Shown in pieces: positions 7,874-16,641 of a stretch of DNA of 45,528 bases (positions are counted from its first letter, which is position 1; the number at the start of each line of letters is the position of its first letter). A program made the position numbers and the translations under genes. This stretch comes from Marivita lacus (GTDB taxonomy: Bacteria; Pseudomonadota; Alphaproteobacteria; Rhodobacterales; Rhodobacteraceae): the NCBI RefSeq assembly GCF_014637725.1, contig NZ_BMFC01000020.1, positions 14,689 to 60,216 on the forward strand, written 5' to 3'. Under the pieces are notes generated by a model. That model had not been told where the DNA came from, did no database searches, and saw only the letters and a list, made by a program, of their open reading frames with translations.

Positions 7874-9196
7874 TCATGATGGGTGAGCCACCTTGCCCGT
7901 CGCCATCTCCCACCGCCGCATGGCAACGTCGCAGTAGACCGGGTCCAGCTCCATCGCGAAGCACCGCCGCCCAGCGCGTTCGGCGGCAACGATCTGGGTG
8001 CCGGAACCGCAGAAAGGCTCATAGATCAGATCGCCGGGATCAGAAAACGCCGTCAGCACCGCCTCGACCAGCGCCACCGGAAACACTGCCGGATGTGACC
8101 CGGCGGCACCCAGCCCGCCTTTGTGGCGCATGATGCGGAACACAGAGTCCGGGATGCGATGGCTCTGGATCGGGTTGCCGGTTCCGGTCTTGGCGTGAAC
8201 GGTGCCGTCGGCTCCGCGCAGCCCACCGCCGCCGAGGGTTTCGCCTGCGTGTTTGGAGGGGACGGTCTTGTGCGGTTTTCGCGGGGCGCGGTTGAAGTGG
8301 AAAATAAATTCGTGCGATGGGGCCAGGCGGCCGTTCCAGTCGCCCGGCAAGCCGGGGCCCTGATCCCACACATACCAGCCAAACCGCCGCCAGCCAGAAT
8401 TGCGCATCCATTCCACCCATCCTTCCCAATAGGGCTGCCACTCGCTGTCTCGGTGCACCAGGCCAAGGTTGACCAGCAGCTGGGCGTCGTAGGTGACTGG
8501 GGCAGCTGCGAACACGCCCTGCATCAGCGCATCCCAATCGCCGACCTTTTCCCTGGCCGCACCGTAGTCGCGCTGCTGGGCATAAGGCGGCGAGGTGAAC
8601 ATCAGCGTAGCTGCCTCATTCTGCATCAGCCTGGCGACAGCGGCCGGATCGGTGGCATCACCGCAGCACAGCCGGTGTTGCCCAAGCTGCCAGATGTCTC
8701 CCGATCGCGTGATGGGATCAGCGGGCGGGTCGGGGATCTTGTCCGCAGCCTCATCAGAAATCGCCGGGCGGTCGTCGGTATCTGCCAACAGCGTGTCCAG
8801 TTCATCTTCGGGGATTCCGATCAGCTCGAGGTCGAAATCCTCAGCCAGCAGCGCCTGCAACTCCTGCAACAGCAAGGCTTCGTCCCAGCCGCCCAGCTCA
8901 GTCAGTTTGTTGTCGGCGATCCGATAGGCCCGGCGCTGCGCCTCGGTCAGGTGGCCCAACACGATCACCGGAGCCTCGGTCAACCCGAGATGGGCAGCGG
9001 CCAGGATACGGCCATGGCCTGCAATCAACTCGCCGTCCGCCGCAACGAGGCATGGCACCGTCCAACCGAACTCGGCCATGCTGGCGGCAATTTTCGCGAC
9101 CTGATCGGCATCATGGGTCTTGGCGTTGCGGGCATAGGGCTTCAGCCGGGTGAGGGGCCAGTGTTCAATACTGCCCGGCAGAAGCGGCGCATTCAT
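7874..9196 (-). CDS. ParB-N domain fused to DNA methyltransferase (first of a tandem pair)
   Basis: A 440-residue fusion. Residues about 10-100 form a ParB/sulfiredoxin-like nuclease fold (LKPYARNAKTHDADQVAKI ... GELIAGHGRILAA), and the rest is a beta-class amino-methyltransferase. The catalytic motif IV reads TSPPY (in LMFTSPPYAQQRDYG) and the AdoMet-binding motif I reads FCGSGTQIVAAERAG, in the order typical of beta-type N6-adenine or N4-cytosine enzymes. Such fusions are frequent in prophages, where they modify phage DNA and may block host restriction. No cognate endonuclease is adjacent. It overlaps the paralogous upstream gene by 4 bases (ATGA), so both are translated as a unit. The target site cannot be read from sequence. 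Confidence 0.9.
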   Translation of the reverse strand: MNAPLLPGSIEHWPLTRLKPYARNAKTHDADQVAKIAASMAEFGWTVPCLVAADGELIAGHGRILAAAHLGLTEAPVIVLGHLTEAQRRAYRIADNKLTELGGWDEALLLQELQALLAEDFDLELIGIPEDELDTLLADTDDRPAISDEAADKIPDPPADPITRSGDIWQLGQHRLCCGDATDPAAVARLMQNEAATLMFTSPPYAQQRDYGAAREKVGDWDALMQGVFAAAPVTYDAQLLVNLGLVHRDSEWQPYWEGWVEWMRNSGWRRFGWYVWDQGPGLPGDWNGRLAPSHEFIFHFNRAPRKPHKTVPSKHAGETLGGGGLRGADGTVHAKTGTGNPIQSHRIPDSVFRIMRHKGGLGAAGSHPAVFPVALVEAVLTAFSDPGDLIYEPFCGSGTQIVAAERAGRRCFAMELDPVYCDVAMRRWEMATGKVAHPS

Positions 9197-10452
9197 TCGG
9201 TCAGCCGCTTGGTTTTCAGATCGGCGAATGTCTCACCGGTGTCGGTCAGCACCGCGTTCGCACCGGTGAACTGCTGCCAGCGTTCGATGGCCACATCGAC
9301 ATAGGCCGGGTTCAACTCTATCCCGAAGCATACCCGCCCGGTCGTTTCGGCGGCAATCAGCGTGGTGCCCGATCCCATGAACGGCTCATAGACCGCCTGA
9401 CCGGGGCTGGAGTTGTTCAGGATCGGACGGCGCATGCATTCGACCGGCTTCTGGGTGCCATGCACCGTGGCCGCATCCTGGTCTTTGCCAGAGATGTGCC
9501 AGAGAGTTGTCTGCTTGCGGTCCCCTGCCCAATGGCCTTTGCCGGTCTTCTTGACGGCATACCAGCAGGGTTCATGCTGCCAGTGATAATCGCCGCGACT
9601 GAGGACAAGGCGATCCTTGGCCCAGATGATCTGCGACCGCACCGCGAAACCTGCAGCCACCAGGCTCTCTGCGACGGTGGCAGCGTGTAGCGCGCCATGC
9701 CAGACATAGGCGACATCGCCGGGAAACAGCGCCCACGCTTCCCGCCAATCAGCACGGTCGTCATTCAGCACCTTGCCGGTCCGTTTGGTCTTGGCCGCAC
9801 CCGCCTGGTTGCGCCAGCTTGGGTCGTATTCCACGCCATAGGGCGGATCGGTCACCATAAGCAGGGGCCGCACATCACCCAGTAGCCGCCCGACCACATC
9901 CGCCGCAGTGCTGTCGCCGCAGATCAGGCGGTGCGATCCGAGCTGCCAGAGGTCGCCCGCCACCGACACCGGCGTGACCGGCGGTTCCGGAATGTCATCC
10001 TCGCCCTCGACAGCACCACCTTCGACCTGGTCCGGATCGCGCAGCAGGGCGTCCAAGTCTTCGTCGGTGATGCCGAGCAGCGACAGGTCGAAATCCTCGG
10101 CCAGCAGCCCCGCGATCTCGTCGCGCAGCATGGCCTCGTCCCATTCGCCCAGCTCGGTCAGCTTGTTGTCGGCGATGCGGTAAGCCCGGCGTTCTGCCTC
10201 GTCGAGGTGGCTGAGCCGGATCACCGGCACATCGGTCAGCCCAAGCATAGTGGCAGCCATCACCCGGCCATGCCCCGCGATCAGCTCGCCATCGTCAGCC
10301 ACCATGCAGGGCACGGTCCAGCCGAACTTGGCCATGCTGGCCGCGATCTTTGCCACCTGATCGGTGCCGTGGATCTTGGCATTGTGGGCATAGGGGCGCA
10401 ACCGATCAATCGGCCAGGATTCAATCTGGCTCGGCGCGAAGACCAGGTCCAT
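9193..10452 (-). CDS. ParB-N domain fused to DNA methyltransferase (second of a tandem pair)
   Basis: A 419-residue paralogue of the downstream gene. The N-terminal ParB-like domain (IDRLRPYAHNAKIHGTDQ ... GELIAGHGRVMAA) is nearly superimposable on that of its neighbour. The methylase half has DPPYG in motif IV (VTDPPYGVEYDPSWRN) and FMGSGTTLIAAETTGR in motif I. The different catalytic tetrapeptide (DPPY here, TSPPY next door) suggests different specificity or target base. The reading frame is clear, but I see no good Shine-Dalgarno before the ATG. An intrinsic-terminator-like hairpin lies about 90 bases upstream and separates it from the restriction cargo. Confidence 0.9.
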   Translation of the reverse strand: MDLVFAPSQIESWPIDRLRPYAHNAKIHGTDQVAKIAASMAKFGWTVPCMVADDGELIAGHGRVMAATMLGLTDVPVIRLSHLDEAERRAYRIADNKLTELGEWDEAMLRDEIAGLLAEDFDLSLLGITDEDLDALLRDPDQVEGGAVEGEDDIPEPPVTPVSVAGDLWQLGSHRLICGDSTAADVVGRLLGDVRPLLMVTDPPYGVEYDPSWRNQAGAAKTKRTGKVLNDDRADWREAWALFPGDVAYVWHGALHAATVAESLVAAGFAVRSQIIWAKDRLVLSRGDYHWQHEPCWYAVKKTGKGHWAGDRKQTTLWHISGKDQDAATVHGTQKPVECMRRPILNNSSPGQAVYEPFMGSGTTLIAAETTGRVCFGIELNPAYVDVAIERWQQFTGANAVLTDTGETFADLKTKRLTE

Positions 10453-10540
10453 GGATGGGTCTCATTTGGGGCAGGGCGGACATGCCGACGCGCGCGAGCA
10501 CCATGGCCAGCGACGAGATCAGCGTCTGCGATGTTGAGAA

Positions 10541-10577
10541 AAACAAAAGCGCCCACGAGGGCTTTCCTCCGGGCGCT
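10541..10577 (-). terminator. Leftward intrinsic terminator
   Basis: An inverted repeat AGCGCCC (10548-10554) and GGGCGCT (10571-10577), with an inner GAGG/CCTC stem, is followed in the leftward direction by a T-rich run (TTTTGTTTTT). It would stop leftward transcription arriving from the restriction cargo before it enters the tandem methylase genes. Confidence 0.7.
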
Positions 10578-11010
10578 ATTCTTCGATAATGAAGATATGA
10601 GTCAAGGGGGGCAGGTCTGTCAACAGAAAATCCTGCATGGATTCAATGCCTTCACGGAGGGGTGGCTTCCACTGTCTGGCTTCTGGCCACAGAGACCCGC
10701 CTGGCTTCCGTCTGGTGGATTTTACTATTTTAGTCAAGAATCCACCCTCAGGCTTCGGAGGTTCAGCGTAACATACTGAAATGGCGTGGCTTTGTTTTGC
10801 GATGCTGCCGAGGTGGCTTCTGGGTGGCTTCCCCGGTGAAAAGGCCAGTCGCTAGCGAAATGCCGCGCTGCGCCCCCCCGCATACGTTCGGAGCCGGGGA
10901 GGAACCATGCCGAAGGGGGACAGTGGGCTGCTGCCAGCGCGCGATGGTCTTGAGGTTAAACTCTACTTTGCCTCGTACTTGCCTACACATACATCGTCCG
11001 TCGAAATCAG
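10578..11010. other. Intergenic region with GGGTGGCTTCC repeats and an inverted repeat
   Basis: No gene is supported here. The stretch holds two copies of GGGTGGCTTCC (starting at 10660 and 10822), a third shorter GGTGGCTTC (10812), and an 8-bp perfect inverted repeat GGTGGATT ... AATCCACC at about 10712-10744 around an AT-rich core. The region is the left border of the AT-rich restriction cargo, and the GGGTGGC core also recurs in the integrase upstream region. Confidence 0.5.
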
Positions 11011-13026
11011 CTAGAACAAGCCAACCTCATCTTTGTACGGATTTCCCTTATACACTTCATCCAGAACTCCTCGGAGGAATTCTCTAATGAGCGGTCTTTG
11101 GACTTCATCGCGCCCCGGACATAGATCAAAGGCTCCGACACCTGGGAAGAGATACTCCGGCGCCCCATTGAACGCAGACGGATGACGAACAAACAGGTTC
11201 TGCCGTTTGCCTGAAAATCTTATCGATGCGCCATCTCCTGGGAATAGTATGTACGAGCCTCTGCTACTCAGAATGCCGTCACGATAGGTGTGCATCTTGA
11301 AAAGATCATCACGGCGGTGGAAACGAGCCAGTTCCTTCTCGTAGTCCGTATCTTCTGTCTCTTCACTTCCATAATTACCACTTTCAAATGGTTGAGCCAA
11401 ATCAACAGTTTCCAGACGATATTTGGCATCAAAATGTAGCCAGTGTCTTTGCACATGGATACCTTCTTCAACCATAATTTCGATGCTGTAGTCTGGATCA
11501 AATTTAGCTGTATAGCTTCCATGCCAGTCAGATAGATTATGGGAAGGACGGGGGAATAGTCTGTTGTAAAAAAGATTCATTTTCAGGCAGCGAGTTCCAT
11601 CGTGCCGATAAAGATAACTTACGCGGCTACGTTTCCCTCGAAGCAAGCGCAACTGTAAGCCGCCATCTGTTACGTCGATCAATGATCCATCACTTGGAAG
11701 CTCTGTCTCGGCCAGCTCAGAAAGAGTGCGTCGAAGAATAAAGAAACACCAATATTCATATAGTTCACTAACTGGACGAATGTCGCCAATTAAACCGTCT
11801 GCCAACTTTTCAGCCTGCTTCCACGGAAGTTCTAGGCTCATCCGTAAAGACAGGTCCAGTTTGAGAATTTCTCGATAGCCTCGTTTTTTTTGTAGAACCT
11901 GAGAATTAGAGGGGAAATTTCTGAAGGCACCAATTCGGCGCCAGTGACTGGACGACAGCTCATCTTCTAGAACATTAATCCACTGCTCCACTTCGCGCAA
12001 AGATGCATTTCGGCGGTCGCGTGCAAGACTAACTAACAATCGTTGAGCTATGAGCCGAAGTTCCTCAAGGAAAAATTTTACATACCGATTTTCGGCAGTA
12101 TCTGATGTCTCACGCGTTTCAATTACTGGGAATTCTCTAGGGCTATAGCCCCTAAAAATGTTAGCTAGTGGCCCGCCTTTTGAGACGGCAGAAGCATCAA
12201 ATTCCTCAATGAAAGTGAGTATATCTGGCTCGTGTACAGAGCCTATTTCCTCTGTTGCTCTCCAGTGATCCAGCCGTGAATGAAAGGACCGTTTTATCTC
12301 CTCCAGTGCAACAGGAAGGTTTTTCTCTGCCATCGTATTACGCAGCTGGAAGAGTAATGCCGCTTCCGTGTTCGGCGTGACTTCCGATAGATTAAAAGAG
12401 GCACTGACCGGGCTGTCATATTGAAGTAAGAGTTCAGATAATTCTTCGGCTACCTCGTCAAGTAATTTTCGAAATTCATCAAGATAGCCAATTTTTCGAC
12501 AAACGACTTCGGCAACCAAAGACACTTCGTTGTCCAAGCTTAAATCGATGATGCCAGCATGGCTCCTTAGGCGCAAAATACCTGAAATTGTAGTGCTGCC
12601 ATCTTCGTTTGTCCGCCAACGGCGGGGAGGATCACTTCTAAAAACTGTCGCCAGACGCTCTTTAAATGGCCAGCTTTTAGGGTGCGGTGCGCCTCGTATT
12701 AGCTCGGCCACTGTTTGAGGAAGCGTAACATCAACAAAATATTCTGTGTTCTCCCTTAGCTGGAACTGCTCAAAGAGAACCGGGGCGCTACCTCGCCAGC
12801 ATATGGGTGGGATTCCACGAGTGGTATACTCGTCTGGTTCGACTTCCTCTTCTGCCAGTGTCATGAGCGGAACCTCCGGCAAGATAGTAATCTCTTTTCC
12901 ACGGCCTTTCGACCACTCGATGTCGAGATGAGTTCGAGACCCCCATGAAAAACGGACCCGGTGAAGTGGTACAACCATTGCTTTAGCTAACGAACGATAC
13001 GTAGCCAGACGAGTGCAGCCGGTCAT
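11011..13026 (-). CDS. DUF2357 / McrC-like nuclease subunit of a GTP-dependent restriction system
   Basis: A 671-residue protein of the DUF2357 type, which pairs with McrB-like GTPases as the DNA-cutting subunit. The C-terminal third carries a PD-(D/E)XK nuclease core: an acidic strand (KFDPDYSIEIMVEEG), then WLHFDAKYRLE, giving the D-x-K active-site pair, preceded by the RGKRSRVSYLYR region. The long N-terminal part is probably the partner- or DNA-binding region. The start given overlaps the end of the McrB-like gene by 44 bases; an ATG at 12978 (MVVPLHRVRF), four bases after that gene's stop, is an equally good or better start. The gene is AT-richer than the surrounding phage genes, which supports acquisition as cargo. 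Confidence 0.8.
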   Translation of the reverse strand: MTGCTRLATYRSLAKAMVVPLHRVRFSWGSRTHLDIEWSKGRGKEITILPEVPLMTLAEEEVEPDEYTTRGIPPICWRGSAPVLFEQFQLRENTEYFVDVTLPQTVAELIRGAPHPKSWPFKERLATVFRSDPPRRWRTNEDGSTTISGILRLRSHAGIIDLSLDNEVSLVAEVVCRKIGYLDEFRKLLDEVAEELSELLLQYDSPVSASFNLSEVTPNTEAALLFQLRNTMAEKNLPVALEEIKRSFHSRLDHWRATEEIGSVHEPDILTFIEEFDASAVSKGGPLANIFRGYSPREFPVIETRETSDTAENRYVKFFLEELRLIAQRLLVSLARDRRNASLREVEQWINVLEDELSSSHWRRIGAFRNFPSNSQVLQKKRGYREILKLDLSLRMSLELPWKQAEKLADGLIGDIRPVSELYEYWCFFILRRTLSELAETELPSDGSLIDVTDGGLQLRLLRGKRSRVSYLYRHDGTRCLKMNLFYNRLFPRPSHNLSDWHGSYTAKFDPDYSIEIMVEEGIHVQRHWLHFDAKYRLETVDLAQPFESGNYGSEETEDTDYEKELARFHRRDDLFKMHTYRDGILSSRGSYILFPGDGASIRFSGKRQNLFVRHPSAFNGAPEYLFPGVGAFDLCPGRDEVQRPLIREFLRGVLDEVYKGNPYKDEVGLF

Positions 13027-14998
13027 GCATCGCGTCCAGCTTTAGCCTAGATAGCGGGAGCTGGTTGGCTTCGCTGAGCGCAAGTCGCCTCATCGGTTGT
13101 ATCTCCACCTTCGTGCCGAGACCAAGGGTATAGCTTGCACTCGGGGTAGAATTTGAGTCGTGACCTGCGTAAAAGGCCGATAAAGCGCGGAGGCTGTCGC
13201 TCAAAGCACGTCGGTTGCCGTGAATCTTCGGTAAAACTTTTTGCAACAGGGCGTTATCGAGGCCATCATGCCAAGTTGACAGGATGGTAGCTTTATCTGT
13301 GCCATTGACTAGCTTTGCACTTATCCATTCGGTGATGTAAATGAAGACCTCCTTCGAGATTCTGTAGCCGAAAGAAAAGCCGACCGGCGAAATAAGATCG
13401 TAGGTACCGTCTAACGCCGCCACTGTTCCGGTGCGAACTGGTTCTAGCTCAGCCGCTGTAAAGCCGCTTTCCAACAGTTCATCAAGTATGGTAACCGGAT
13501 TGCCCACCGCGTGTTTTTGCGTCTCGCGGGCCTCGATGCCTCTTTTCAGGGCAATGTCGCTCTGACCGATATTGATCGTTCCGCCTGGCTCCGTCCGAGT
13601 CGTTGCAAGGAGATATTCACTCGGACGCTCCGCATTCAGTTCGATGACATGCGCACGGTCCAGGACTTTCGGCGAGAACATATACGTGGTTTCATCGACG
13701 TTCACGGTACCAATGAAATACAGGTTTGGAGGCAAAATAAAATCTCGCCCTTCGGCTAGCATGGCGGTTGCAGAGGCAGCTTCACGGCTGCTTGGGTTCT
13801 CTGCCTTTAGGACTGCTGCAACGAGTTGCAGATCGTCTGAGCCTATGAGCGAAATTCCACTTTCAGCGCCAAGGATACCGGCTGCTTCCATGAGAGATAG
13901 GAACGGCGCAAAATAGCGCTCTACATGAGAGAGATTCATTTCGTCAAAAATCAGAAAATGAGGAATATCTGCTGCGTCTGGATGACTGGCGCGTAGGATC
14001 AAGCGAATGGTGTCGGTAATCTCGTAACTCTCGTGAGAGGACGTGCCATCGGCGAGCTTTCTTTCCTTACCAAAGGGTGTACGAAAGCCGAGGAGGCGTT
14101 TCGGCGATGTCCAGTCCGGCCCAACGGCGACAAGTTCAAAAATTGAACCTTCCGCTTCGCCCGAGTGGTGCCGCTGCAACCCCTCCGCAAGCTTTAGCGC
14201 CGCCCGGGATTTTCCCGTTCCTGAGGGCCCAGTCAAAATGGCGAAATTTTTAGCCGCCAGCGCAGTCACAAGCCTGAACGAAACCTCAGATAGGTTCTCT
14301 TCCTTAGTCTCGCCGACTGGCAACGCTTTCACTGGTAAGTAGTCTCGCGGGTCAGGCGCAGAAGGTAAAAAGGGGCCACCATCGCTTGTGGTGCTGGCGT
14401 CAATTGTATCCTCAAAGACAGCGACAATTTCTCCAGGTGTAAGCCCGGTCGCATTTACAAACTCATCACGTAACCGCTTTAGCCGATCGCTGTCTGTTGC
14501 AGTGCCGGATAGCACTGCATCGAGCTCTCGACCTCGCCAGAACCAGATAGCCACCTCCGTTAGATTTGGCAAAGGTTTGCGTTGATCAGTGGTGAGTGCT
14601 AGCTGCGATAGATGTTGGTTGTGATCAGCTGCGAGGCTCGCTTTGCGCGGTTTTTCGTTAGTAAGGTCGATCACAGAACGCCAGGGCGTTCCTGAAATAG
14701 TAGAGTTTGTACCATTCGACCTGTAACGAACTGGCCGAAAGCCAGCCTTCCCCGCTTCCATTACCGCGAAAGGATTGAAGTAGTGGTGGTCTTGATCGCC
14801 TAGGTTAGTTGCTCCGATCTCATCGAGTGCCTGAAGAAAAAGTGGCTCTGATTCAGCTATCGGAGCACTTGCTGCACCTTTCAGCACAAGCGTACGCTTT
14901 ACGATGAGAAAATCAAATAGCGGAGTTCTCTTAGCGCGTGATTCACCAAGCTGCTTTATTGCCTTTTGAATTCGTAAGGCGGAAAGATACGTCGCCAC
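12983..14998 (-). CDS. McrB-like AAA+ GTPase
   Basis: A 671-residue motor subunit. An N-terminal region of about 200 residues (DFLIVKRTLVLKGAAS ... HYFNPFAVMEAG) is likely the DNA-recognition part. The AAA+ core follows, with Walker A GPSGTGKS (257-264), Walker B FLIFDEMNLSHVERY (from about 348) and the segment GTVNVDETTYMFSPKVLDRA (from 430), which contains the N-x-x-D signature of McrB-type GTPases. It starts with GTG, whose G is also the last base of the methyltransferase stop (TAGTG), so the two are translationally coupled. It would assemble into a hexamer that loads the DUF2357 nuclease onto DNA. GTP rather than ATP use is inferred from the family. Confidence 0.88.
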   Translation of the reverse strand: MATYLSALRIQKAIKQLGESRAKRTPLFDFLIVKRTLVLKGAASAPIAESEPLFLQALDEIGATNLGDQDHHYFNPFAVMEAGKAGFRPVRYRSNGTNSTISGTPWRSVIDLTNEKPRKASLAADHNQHLSQLALTTDQRKPLPNLTEVAIWFWRGRELDAVLSGTATDSDRLKRLRDEFVNATGLTPGEIVAVFEDTIDASTTSDGGPFLPSAPDPRDYLPVKALPVGETKEENLSEVSFRLVTALAAKNFAILTGPSGTGKSRAALKLAEGLQRHHSGEAEGSIFELVAVGPDWTSPKRLLGFRTPFGKERKLADGTSSHESYEITDTIRLILRASHPDAADIPHFLIFDEMNLSHVERYFAPFLSLMEAAGILGAESGISLIGSDDLQLVAAVLKAENPSSREAASATAMLAEGRDFILPPNLYFIGTVNVDETTYMFSPKVLDRAHVIELNAERPSEYLLATTRTEPGGTINIGQSDIALKRGIEARETQKHAVGNPVTILDELLESGFTAAELEPVRTGTVAALDGTYDLISPVGFSFGYRISKEVFIYITEWISAKLVNGTDKATILSTWHDGLDNALLQKVLPKIHGNRRALSDSLRALSAFYAGHDSNSTPSASYTLGLGTKVEIQPMRRLALSEANQLPLSRLKLDAMHDRLHSSGYVSFVS

Positions 14999-16017
14999 TA
15001 ATTTACCTCACCAGCAATCTTTTGAAGGTTGCTGACCATCATTTTGCAAAAGTCTTTCTTTATGTCAATTCCAATAGCTCTGAAGCCATGCTTTCTGGCA
15101 AAAACTAAACTTGTGCCACTCCCGCCAAATGGATCGAGTACTACACCATGCGGAGGAGTAGTTGCAAGGACAGGAATTTTTACAAGTTCCTCTGAAAAGC
15201 GCGCCTTGTGACCATTGCGCGTTCCACGTACGGGAGGTACCTCCCAAGTGTCCAATGGTGGTAGAACAGAACCAGACTCAGTAACCCTTCCAACAGACTC
15301 CTTGTTGAAATAATACCACCGTTCCTTCACAAAATGAAAGACATACTCATGCGAAATCGAGCAACGGTCACGAACTTGATCTGGTATCGGATTTGGTTTT
15401 AGCCAAACGTTGTCATTTCGGACGGACCATCCTTTGTCTTGCATCGCAATAGCGAAGCGATGTGGGATAAGCAGCAGCTGCTTTGGAACACACCACTTTC
15501 CATCCCCTTTCTTATCCTGTGGTCGAATGCCAAATCGGCGAGCATTCTGTTTTGCCTCACCGCTCTTGTGCTCCCCCTTGCCGCTCCAATAGGTGTCTCC
15601 AATATTGACCCACATGCTTCCATTTGACGCTAAGATGGGTTTACAGGCATCAAATACTGTGACTAGTTTTTCGATAAATTCCGAAGGATGCTCTTCAAGG
15701 CCTATTTGTCCATCCACCTCGTAGTCACGCTGCCCGTAAAAAGGGGGTGATGTAACAACGCAGTTCACCAGCATTTTGTGTTTGCTGAGTAGTGCCAAGG
15801 CCTCCCCAACATCCATGTTGAGAATAATTGTATGCTCATCGGAGTAATATGCTTTTTGCCGTAGTTCCGATGATAGAAATATTTCATCATCAACAACCTT
15901 TGGCTGCATTGCCATGTTTGCCTTTGTTTTTAGTTTTGCTTTCGCCTTTGAAGAGCTTGGAGTCCTGATGACACCAATACTGTTATCCGCGACTAATTTA
16001 ATATTGGCATTCGCCAT
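14998..16017 (-). CDS. DNA methyltransferase of the McrBC-like R-M cargo
   Basis: A 339-residue beta-class methyltransferase. Motif IV is TSPPF (89-93, CVVTSPPFYGQRDYE) and motif I is DPFGGSGTSLVFARKHG (from 295), ending with the AdoMet-pocket acidic segment IGIDIKKD. The TSPPF form is usual in N4-cytosine or N6-adenine enzymes. A Lys/Ala-rich N-terminal stretch (SSSKAKAKLKTKANM) is atypical. It is the first gene of a three-gene coupled operon with the McrB-like and McrC-like subunits. Its presence means the system is probably a protective modification plus GTP-dependent restriction (as in LlaI/LlaJI-type loci) rather than a modification-dependent type IV system. Confidence 0.88.
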   Translation of the reverse strand: MANANIKLVADNSIGVIRTPSSSKAKAKLKTKANMAMQPKVVDDEIFLSSELRQKAYYSDEHTIILNMDVGEALALLSKHKMLVNCVVTSPPFYGQRDYEVDGQIGLEEHPSEFIEKLVTVFDACKPILASNGSMWVNIGDTYWSGKGEHKSGEAKQNARRFGIRPQDKKGDGKWCVPKQLLLIPHRFAIAMQDKGWSVRNDNVWLKPNPIPDQVRDRCSISHEYVFHFVKERWYYFNKESVGRVTESGSVLPPLDTWEVPPVRGTRNGHKARFSEELVKIPVLATTPPHGVVLDPFGGSGTSLVFARKHGFRAIGIDIKKDFCKMMVSNLQKIAGEVN

Positions 16018-16108
16018 TGATTTTCCCCGTTCGGTCTAGCGCGGCATTTTTTCAAGTCGATGAATCTTCAATCATGGATTCTTCTTCTTGAGATGCCCAT
16101 AGTTTTAT

Positions 16109-16474
16109 TCATTCGCAGCTGCGAGAGAATTGCCAAGGCAATGGCAGTGCAAGTTGTTGTTCGCTCCCGATGCCAGTTTTTCGGATCGAAGCAACTCTTA
16201 TTTCGCCAAAGCGTTTCTTCGCTTGTTGTATGTCATAATCGTTTTGCATTCGCATTAGTTCTTCGAAATTTGCACCAAGCGCTTTGTGCAGGCGAATCGC
16301 CATATCCGGGGACAGCGCCGCCTGCTCGTTTAGGAACCGGGATAGCGCCACCCTATGCACTCCTAGTGCTTCTGCGGCATCCTTTACGGAAAGCCCAAGG
16401 GGATCTATGACATTCTTTCGGACGAAGTGCCCAGGGTGGAGCGGACCGACCGAGTGATTTTCTAACTTTGCCAT
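16109..16474 (-). CDS. HigA-like XRE antitoxin/regulator without a toxin partner
   Basis: A 121-residue HTH protein. Residues about 10-80 match HigA-family antitoxins: LHPGHFVRKNVIDPLGLSVK, then DAAEALGVHRVALSRFLNEQ and LSPDMAIRLHKALG, a complete XRE helix-turn-helix. The last 30 residues (IRKTGIGSEQQLALPLPWQF) are unlike a typical antitoxin tail. No HigB/RelE-like toxin is readable on either strand nearby. It sits 91 bases upstream of the methyltransferase in the same direction, the place of a controller (C) protein in restriction-modification operons, so an inferred role is timing of R-M expression. The nearest AAAGGAG is about 22 bases from the ATG, unusually far. Confidence 0.8.
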   Translation of the reverse strand: MAKLENHSVGPLHPGHFVRKNVIDPLGLSVKDAAEALGVHRVALSRFLNEQAALSPDMAIRLHKALGANFEELMRMQNDYDIQQAKKRFGEIRVASIRKTGIGSEQQLALPLPWQFSRSCE

Positions 16475-16641
16475 GATTGTGGTGCTGCGATGCTCCTTTG
16501 ACCCTCGTAGGACACGTTAGTTAAGTCAGGGGACAGTGTAAAGTTACGCGCTACACAATGATTTTTTTCCTCCTAACAAAGGCATTTTGGTTCCTTCTGC
16601 TACGCGGTGAGAAGTGGTTTCCGCCGCGGACAGGAAGTACA

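Noticed and set aside
8123-9304. 393-codon rightward open frame opposite the first methylase
   Set aside because: It is antisense to a gene with TSPPY and FCGSGT motifs, and no protein family is recognisable.
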